Assembly (NCBI GenBank): GCA_964436865.1
Contig: CAYTFK010000015.1
Coordinates: forward strand, 1 to 45,659
Direction of reading: 5' to 3'
From: JAXGPP01 sp964436865
Lineage (GTDB): Bacteria > Planctomycetota > Planctomycetia > Pirellulales > Thermoguttaceae
Length of the DNA stretch: 45,659 bases
Of the stretch, positions 36,400-45,659 are shown one piece after another. Positions within the stretch are counted from its first letter, which is position 1; every line of letters starts with the position of its first letter. A program made the translations under genes and the position numbers. Under the pieces are notes generated by a model. That model did no database searches. It was not told where the DNA came from and worked only from the letters and a program-made list of their open reading frames with translations.

Positions 36400-37248
36400 T
36401 TACTTTCCCATCTTCCGCAGGCTCTGGAGGCAGCGGCGGACGGCCTCGATCGACTCGGGTCCTTCACGGGTCTCGTCTTCGACGACGTACCACTTCGTGC
36501 CGCCGGTCGATTCACAGATCTGGAAGACTTCCTTCCAGTTCACGTCCCCCTCGCCAATCACCGCCCCTGCCGGGCCGCCATGTTCCTTGAGGTGCACGCT
36601 GATCGAACGGCCGGGGAAGTGCTTGAGCATGGCGATCGCATCACCTCCGCCGCCGATGGCGTTGCCGACGTCGAGTTGCAGGATCACTTCCGGGTCGGTA
36701 TTTTCGCCAAACACGACCCATGGAATCTTGCCTTCGACCGGCTCGAAGTCGCCACCGTGGCAGTGATAGCCGATCTTCATCCCGTGATCCGCGAGCTTCT
36801 TGGAAAGCGCGTTGAACTTCTTGCCGGTCTCGACCAGCGCCTGCACCGACTCGGTATTCCTCCGCGGCAGCGATGCAATGATGAGGTACGGCGTGCCGAG
36901 GGTCTTGTGGATCTTCACCGTGGCGTCGAAGGCTTCGCCGTCGAGCATGGGCAACCCCATGTGCATGCCACAGCAAGCCAGGCCGTTGTCGTCGAGCAGC
37001 TTGCGGATGGCCGGGGCCTCGTGGCCATAGTAGCTATGGGCGAACTCGACTCCGTCGTAGCCCATCTCGCCGATCGCCTTGAGCACGCCCGGCAGGTCTT
37101 TCTCGCACTGCTGGCGGACAGACCACAGCCCCAATCCGATGGGGATCTTCTTCGCAGCGGCGGCGGCGGCGGGGAGCCGGGCGCCGGCGGCAAGCGCGGC
37201 GGCGGTGCCGGCGGTGAGCTTCAACATCTGGCGGCGTGAGAGGTTCAT
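36400..37248 (-). CDS. Tat-exported sugar phosphate isomerase/epimerase-type (AP endonuclease 2 fold) protein
   Basis: A 282-residue protein opening MNLSRRQMLKLTAGTAAALA, a twin-arginine signal with SRRQMLK and an Ala-rich hydrophobic core ending near RLPAAAAAA, so the protein is exported folded. The rest is a TIM barrel of the xylose-isomerase-like superfamily: GLGLWSVRQQCEKDLPGVL, EMGYDGVEFAH, the metal-ligand candidates HCHGGDFEP, QLDVGNAIGG and VHLKEH, and EDETREGPE. These secreted members are abundant in planctomycetes, and substrates are mostly unknown. AGGAG lies seven bases before the ATG. It is divergent from the DUF1080 gene, another secreted carbohydrate-linked protein. Confidence 0.88.
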   Translation of the reverse strand: MNLSRRQMLKLTAGTAAALAAGARLPAAAAAAKKIPIGLGLWSVRQQCEKDLPGVLKAIGEMGYDGVEFAHSYYGHEAPAIRKLLDDNGLACCGMHMGLPMLDGEAFDATVKIHKTLGTPYLIIASLPRRNTESVQALVETGKKFNALSKKLADHGMKIGYHCHGGDFEPVEGKIPWVVFGENTDPEVILQLDVGNAIGGGGDAIAMLKHFPGRSISVHLKEHGGPAGAVIGEGDVNWKEVFQICESTGGTKWYVVEDETREGPESIEAVRRCLQSLRKMGK

Positions 37249-37492
37249 GCGATTCTCCTCGATGGTGTCTGATATGGCGGGCTGAGCTACTACCAGAATG
37301 CGCCGAAAGCATCGGCCGGGCAAGACGCCCGGACCCGGCCGGACGCCTGGCGGGCTGGACAATGGCTGCCGGGCTGTCTATTGTAACTCGAGGAGCCGCC
37401 GACTTGTACCGCCGCATTGCCGCGGGCGGTCGGGCCCCTTTTTTGCCGCGTTTTCCCACCCCATTTGTCCCACCCGATTTAGAGGATCAGCC

Positions 37493-38134
37493 ATGCGTTG
37501 CCTGCTCTGTGTCGCTATTTCTTTGGTTCTGGCCGGGCCCGCCCTCGGCGACGATTGGAAGCCGCTGTTCAACGGCAAGGACTTGAGCGGCTGGCAGAAC
37601 GCGGCGGGCGAACAACCCAGCCGGGGGTGGAAGGTCGAGGACGGCGCCCTGGTCCGCGGCGAGAAGGCGGGCGACCTGTGGACGAAGGAGCGTTTTGGCG
37701 ACTTCGTGCTGGAACTGGAATTCAAAACCGAGGGCAACAGCGGCGTGTTCTTCCGCACCGACAACCCGCGCGACAACGTGCAGACGGGCATCGAGATGCA
37801 GGTGGATCTGGCGTCGCGTGCGGTGAGCAAGCACAGCGTGGGGGCGATGTACGATCTGCTCGCCCCGTCGAAGAATGCTGCCAAAGATGGAGAGTGGAAC
37901 AAGGTCCAGATCACCGCCAAGGGGAGCCGCATTCAGGTGGTGCTCAACGGCGAACAGATCATCGATATGGACGTGGACCAGTGGACCACGCCGGGCAAGA
38001 ATCCCGACGGCACGCCGAACAAGTTCTCCAAGGCGCTGAAGGATTTCGCCCGCGAAGGGCACATCGGCCTGCAAGAGCACGGCTACAACGTCGCCTATCG
38101 CAACATTCGCATCAAAGAACTCAAGGCGGAGTAA
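37493..38134 (+). CDS. Secreted DUF1080 (3-keto-disaccharide hydrolase-like) protein
   Basis: A 213-residue secreted protein: Sec signal peptide MRCLLCVAISLVLAGPALGD, then a concanavalin-like DUF1080 domain covering the rest: WKPLFNGKDLSGWQ, WKVEDGALVRG, GDFVLELEFKTEGNSGVFFR, and GHIGLQEHGYNVAYRNIRIK, all highly typical. Some DUF1080 proteins cleave 3-keto-glycosides after sugar oxidation, others bind carbohydrate; which applies here is unknown. GAGG lies eight bases before the ATG. A terminator follows at 38185-38227. The neighbouring exported isomerase-type protein makes a joint role in extracellular or periplasmic sugar processing plausible but unproven. Confidence 0.9.
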   Translation: MRCLLCVAISLVLAGPALGDDWKPLFNGKDLSGWQNAAGEQPSRGWKVEDGALVRGEKAGDLWTKERFGDFVLELEFKTEGNSGVFFRTDNPRDNVQTGIEMQVDLASRAVSKHSVGAMYDLLAPSKNAAKDGEWNKVQITAKGSRIQVVLNGEQIIDMDVDQWTTPGKNPDGTPNKFSKALKDFAREGHIGLQEHGYNVAYRNIRIKELKAE

Positions 38135-38184
38135 CGCGCCGGCACGCTGGCCCCATCATCTGCAGAGTCGTCGACAGAGAGACA

Positions 38185-38227
38185 GCCCACGGCGGCCGCA
38201 CCCCTCGCAGCGCCGTGGGCCTTGCTC
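38185..38227 (+). terminator. Intrinsic terminator of the DUF1080 gene
   Basis: Perfect 10-bp stem GCCCACGGCG (38185-38194) / CGCCGTGGGC (38211-38220) with a 16-base loop, followed by the T-rich CTTGCTCTTTTAT on the plus strand. Confidence 0.6.
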
Positions 38228-38229
38228 TT

Positions 38230-39255
38230 TTATCGTATTGGATAAACGCCGTGTTTGCTGAGGGCGGCGAGCATGGCGCGGTAATTTTCGGGCTTCACTC
38301 CGCGGTGGATGGTGTTGCTCGAGGAGAGGATCAGTCCGCCCCCCGGCGCGCCGGCGCGGAGACAGCCGACGACTTCCTCTTCGACCTGCTCCGCGGTGCC
38401 GTTGCAGAGGTGGCCCGTGCAGTCGATATTGCCCTTGAGGCAGACCTGCGCGCCGTAGCGGGCTTTCATCGCAGCCATCGTATAGCCGGCGCCGGGATCG
38501 ATCGGATCGAGGCAATCGATGCCCGAGCGGATCCAGAAATCGGCCACCGCATCGACGTTGCCGTCGCAGTGCTTGATGACCAGATAGCCCTCCTCCTTGT
38601 AGCCCCGCACCACCTGTTCGAAGCCGGGGGCGAGCAGTTCAAAATAAGTGTCGGGCCGCATCAACAGGCCGGTCGCATTTGCCACATCATCGGTGGTGGC
38701 GACGATCTGTGCTCCGAACCGACGCCGGGCGACGGCCGCCAAGGCAAGATTGTACTCGACCACGCGCTCAAGAAGCGCGCGGAAAGCCTGCGGCTCAAGC
38801 AGCAGCCCCATCAGTGCGCCTTCGTAGCCCAGCAGGTCGCGCATGTCGGAAAAACCGTCGCGCAGGTTCAATACGAGCGCCCGCCGGTCGCCGAACCGCC
38901 CCAGCGCCTGCTCGAACGTGGCAAACCGGTGCGGCGCGCCGGGATCGGGGAAATGGTACTCGCGGTGACGGGTGATGTCGGCAATCGGGCTGGCCAGCAG
39001 CGCCGGCAGGGCGTCGCCCGTCAGTTGGCGCGTGATCTGCCATTCGTCGGTAAGGCGTTTGTCGTCGAGGAACTGCTTGCGGTAATCCGGGCGGATGTTG
39101 ATGCCGTCCAGATCAAGCTGATCAACAATCTCAAGGGGATCTTCGCTCCCGGTCAACGCTTTTCCAACGCGGGCATCGATGAACCACTCGAATGTCGGCA
39201 CACGATCCGGTTCTTGCCGCGCCAGCGCGCGGATGATTCGCTCGTTGCCGTTCAT
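38230..39255 (-). CDS. Uroporphyrinogen decarboxylase-family protein (methyltransferase-like, not HemE)
   Basis: A 341-residue protein of the UroD/MtaA/CmuA superfamily. It lacks the RQAGRYMPEYR motif of true HemE (hemE is at 2363-3421). Visible family segments are VPTFEWFIDARV, LRDGFSDMRDLLGYE, KHCDGNVDAVADFWIRSGID followed by CLDPIDPGAGYTM, and LKGNIDCTGHLCNGT. The H-C-D-G-N segment sits where related methyltransferases have metal ligands, so a methyl-transfer or demethylation role is possible, but no corrinoid protein is nearby. A TTG at 39270 is in frame; the ATG at 39255 is preferred though neither has a good ribosome-binding site. Convergent with the DUF1080 gene. Confidence 0.82.
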   Translation of the reverse strand: MNGNERIIRALARQEPDRVPTFEWFIDARVGKALTGSEDPLEIVDQLDLDGINIRPDYRKQFLDDKRLTDEWQITRQLTGDALPALLASPIADITRHREYHFPDPGAPHRFATFEQALGRFGDRRALVLNLRDGFSDMRDLLGYEGALMGLLLEPQAFRALLERVVEYNLALAAVARRRFGAQIVATTDDVANATGLLMRPDTYFELLAPGFEQVVRGYKEEGYLVIKHCDGNVDAVADFWIRSGIDCLDPIDPGAGYTMAAMKARYGAQVCLKGNIDCTGHLCNGTAEQVEEEVVGCLRAGAPGGGLILSSSNTIHRGVKPENYRAMLAALSKHGVYPIR

Positions 39256-39406
39256 GAAGAGTATCCGCAAGGTGCGCTGTGAAGGACAAGCGTGTGTGGC
39301 CGATCGTAACGAGACCGGGGCGGCCAGTCAACGTGCCGGAACGCAACTCGGCTGCTCAACGGCGGCCGGCCAGGCAGTGCGATGTGCACCGCTCGACCGG
39401 CCGAGG

Positions 39407-41601
39407 CTACTCCGAAGCGGCGAAGTGGCCGGCGGCGGCCATGCTGGTCAGCAACGTGGAAAGGGCCTGGGGATCGACCGGCTTGACCAGGTGGTGGTCG
39501 AAGCCGGCTGCCCGGCAGCGCCGCTGGTCCTCGTCCTGGCCGTAGCCCGTCACGGCGACGAGCGACAGGTCGGCTCCACCCGGCTCAGCCCGCAACCGCC
39601 GGGCGACCTCGTACCCGTCCATCTCCGGCAGTCCGATGTCGAGCATGACAACGTCCGGGTGAAGTTCACGAACGGCGTCCAGTGCAGCCGGTCCGCTGTG
39701 GACCATGTGCACCTCGTGACCGTCCAACCGCAACAGCATCGAGAGACTCACGGCGGCATCGGCATGGTCGTCGACGACGAGGATCCGCAGGTGGCCCGCT
39801 GCCAATGCACGCTCCGCCGGGGGCGGAGTTGCCAGACGCGGCGGCTGGAAAGCGGTGAGCATGGGGAGCCGGACGACGAACTCGCTCCCATGTCCGGGGC
39901 CGTCGCTCTGCGCCTCGACGGAACCACCATGCATCTGGACCAGCCGTTGAACCAGCGTCAGGCCGATGCCCAGGCCACCTTGGGAACGGTCCAACGAGCG
40001 ATCTACCTGGGTGAAGAGGTCGAATATGCCCGCGAGCATTTCCGGCGGGATGCCGACGCCCGAATCGCGCACCCGGATGACTGCCTGGCCGCCGTCGCGC
40101 GCGACCGAGAGCCGGATGCTGCCTCCTTCCTCAGTGTACTTGGCGGCGTTGTTGAGCAGATTGGCCAACACCTGGGCCAGCCGCGCCGGGTCGGCCTTCA
40201 CCCAGATTGCTTCGGCGGGCATCTCGACCACGAGGCGGTGGCGGCGGCCCTCGATCAGCGGTCGACTCGTCTCGACGGCGCTGGAAACCGCGGCCGCCAG
40301 ATCGATCGGTTCGAGCTTGAGGCGGATTTTGCCCCGGGTGATGCGGGAGACGTCGAGCAGATCGTCGACCAGGCGGACGAGGTGTTGCACCTGTCGTGCG
40401 ATGACGTCGCGGGCCCAGTCGAGCTCGGAATGCCCCGGTCCGCGGAGGCGCATGATCTCGACGGCGTTGCTGATCGGGGCCAGCGGATTGCGGAGCTCGT
40501 GGGCCAGCATGGCAAGGAACTCGTCTTTGCGGCGGTCGGCCTCGCGGATGCTGCGGTAGAGTCCGATGTTGTCGATGGCGATTGCGCCGCGAAGCGCGAG
40601 TTCTTCGGCGAGCCGGCAGTCGTCGCGGTCAAAGGGGGGGCGATCGCCGCTGCGGGCAAGAAGCACCGCGCCGACGATCCTGCCGCGAGCGACCATGGGA
40701 AGGACGGCGATGTGCCGGAGCGTGTAAGGCGGACCGCTCCCGCCAGGCCCTGTGTTGGGGCATGGCGAGGCGGCTTCAAAGGCCGCGGCAATTGAAAGCT
40801 CCTGGGGCTGCAAAACCTCCGTCTGGCCCGATTCCAGCGCGCGATTGAGCGCGGCAAGCAGCAGCGGATTGAATCGGGTCCGGTCGGCCGGCTGATCGAC
40901 CGCCGTGCCGCGGCGCGGGTCGAACCAGGCCCAATGGGTCTGGACCTCGTCTCCGGCATGATCGACCAGGCGGGCGATTCCCACATCGGCCAGGAGCGGC
41001 AACGGCAGGCGCACCAGGTCGCCGACGCGGGAGTCGAGTTCCATCGAGCCCATCAGCGCCGCGCTGACCTCGGAGAGGAAGGCCGACCGGCGGCTGGCTT
41101 CCTCGGCCGCCACGCGCCGGGCGTGCTCTTCGGCCAGCGCGATGCGCTCTTCGGCCTGCTTTCGCACCTGCTGGGTCATGCGGAACAGATCGACAAAGAC
41201 CTTGACCTTGGTGCGCAGAATCTCGGGTACGACAGGGGTGAGGATGTAGTCGACAGCCCCCTGGGCGTATCCCTGCGCGGTGTGGAACTCGTCCATGTAG
41301 GCGGTCACGAAGATGATCGGCGTGTGGGCCGACCGTTTGCGGCCGTGGATCAGGGCGGCGGTCTCAAAGCCGTCCATATCGGGCATGTTGACGTCCAGCA
41401 GGATCACGGCGAATTCATACTGGAGCACCAGCCTGAGCGCTTCCGGGCCCGAGCGGGCAGTGACAATGTTCACCCCCAATTCCTCGAGAATCGTCCGGTA
41501 GACGAGCAGCTTGTCGGGCAGATCGTCGACGACCAGGATGTTGATGTTCTCGTATCGGTCCATCGGTGGTTGGGCTTCAGAAGAAGGGCGGAAAGGCGTA
41601 G

Positions 41602-41605
<4 letters not shown>
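39407..41605 (-). CDS. Hybrid histidine kinase, REC-GAF-HisKA-HATPase-REC
   Basis: A 732-residue soluble signalling protein. Order: receiver (about 22-140; phospho-acceptor D71 in VILLDVNMPDMDGF), coiled coil (145-180), GAF domain (about 180-345), HisKA with H369 in LAMLAHELRNPLAPI, HATPase (NLLNNAAKYT, VRDSGVGIPPEM, GGLGIGLTLV) and a second receiver (about 607-730; D656 in VVMLDIGLPEMDGY). The GTG at 41605 overlaps the stop of the upstream hybrid kinase by four bases (GTGA), pointing to translational coupling and a joint pathway; an ATG at 41563 (MDRYENINIL) is the alternative start. The N-terminal receiver may accept phosphate from the upstream kinase. Confidence 0.92.

Positions 41606-45659
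<4,054 letters not shown>

Noticed and set aside
39179..40795. A 538-codon plus-strand frame under the UroD-family and hybrid kinase genes
   Set aside because: Crosses two opposite genes with solid motifs; its translation has no recognisable features.

Overview
The window looks like chromosomal DNA of a GC-rich planctomycete, probably a Pirellulales-like bacterium. This is inferred from the gene families: DUF1080 and YdjY-domain secreted proteins, a Tat-exported sugar isomerase/epimerase, a UroD-like methyltransferase-family protein, membrane-anchored Hsp70s, a PAS kinase with an ANTAR regulator, and multi-HAMP hybrid kinases. No rRNA, tRNA, insertion sequence, phage gene or CRISPR array was found. 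Both ends cut through genes.

Layout. 1-6.4 kb is housekeeping: a partial CopZ-like metallochaperone, RarD, a small glycine-rich membrane protein, hemE, the dikinase regulator PpsR and a coupled sufU-sufS pair. 6.6-9.6 kb is regulatory: a PAS histidine kinase with an ANTAR response regulator, then a promoter-terminator unit with no ORF (candidate small RNA or attenuated leader), then an Rrf2-type repressor. 9.7-13.5 kb holds two tandem lidless Hsp70 proteins, the first with a C-terminal membrane anchor, facing a small HTH/zinc-ribbon protein. 14-17.7 kb holds two tiny overlapping ORFs, a YdjY lipid-independent secreted protein, a phosphatidylcholine-synthase-like enzyme, a DUF4112 protein and a three-gene set of small membrane proteins behind a near-perfect sigma-54 promoter.

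17.7-34.3 kb is a large alpha-glucan/trehalose island: glgC (reverse), then glgE, a treS-maltokinase fusion, glgB, treZ, malQ and treY on the forward strand. Together they can make maltose-1-phosphate from trehalose (TreS plus maltokinase), polymerise it (GlgE), branch the product (GlgB), and turn glucan back into trehalose (TreY/TreZ), with MalQ recycling short maltodextrins. No glycogen synthase, phosphorylase or debranching enzyme is present in the window.

34.5-39.3 kb is a carbohydrate or substrate-utilisation area: a sodium:solute symporter, a Tat-exported isomerase/epimerase, a secreted DUF1080 protein and a UroD-family protein. 39.4 kb to the end is an overlapping pair of very large hybrid histidine kinases, the upstream one carrying a tandem array of 92-residue HAMP-type units that runs off the window.

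All assignments are from reading motifs by eye; no database search was possible. Promoter and terminator calls are pattern matches only.
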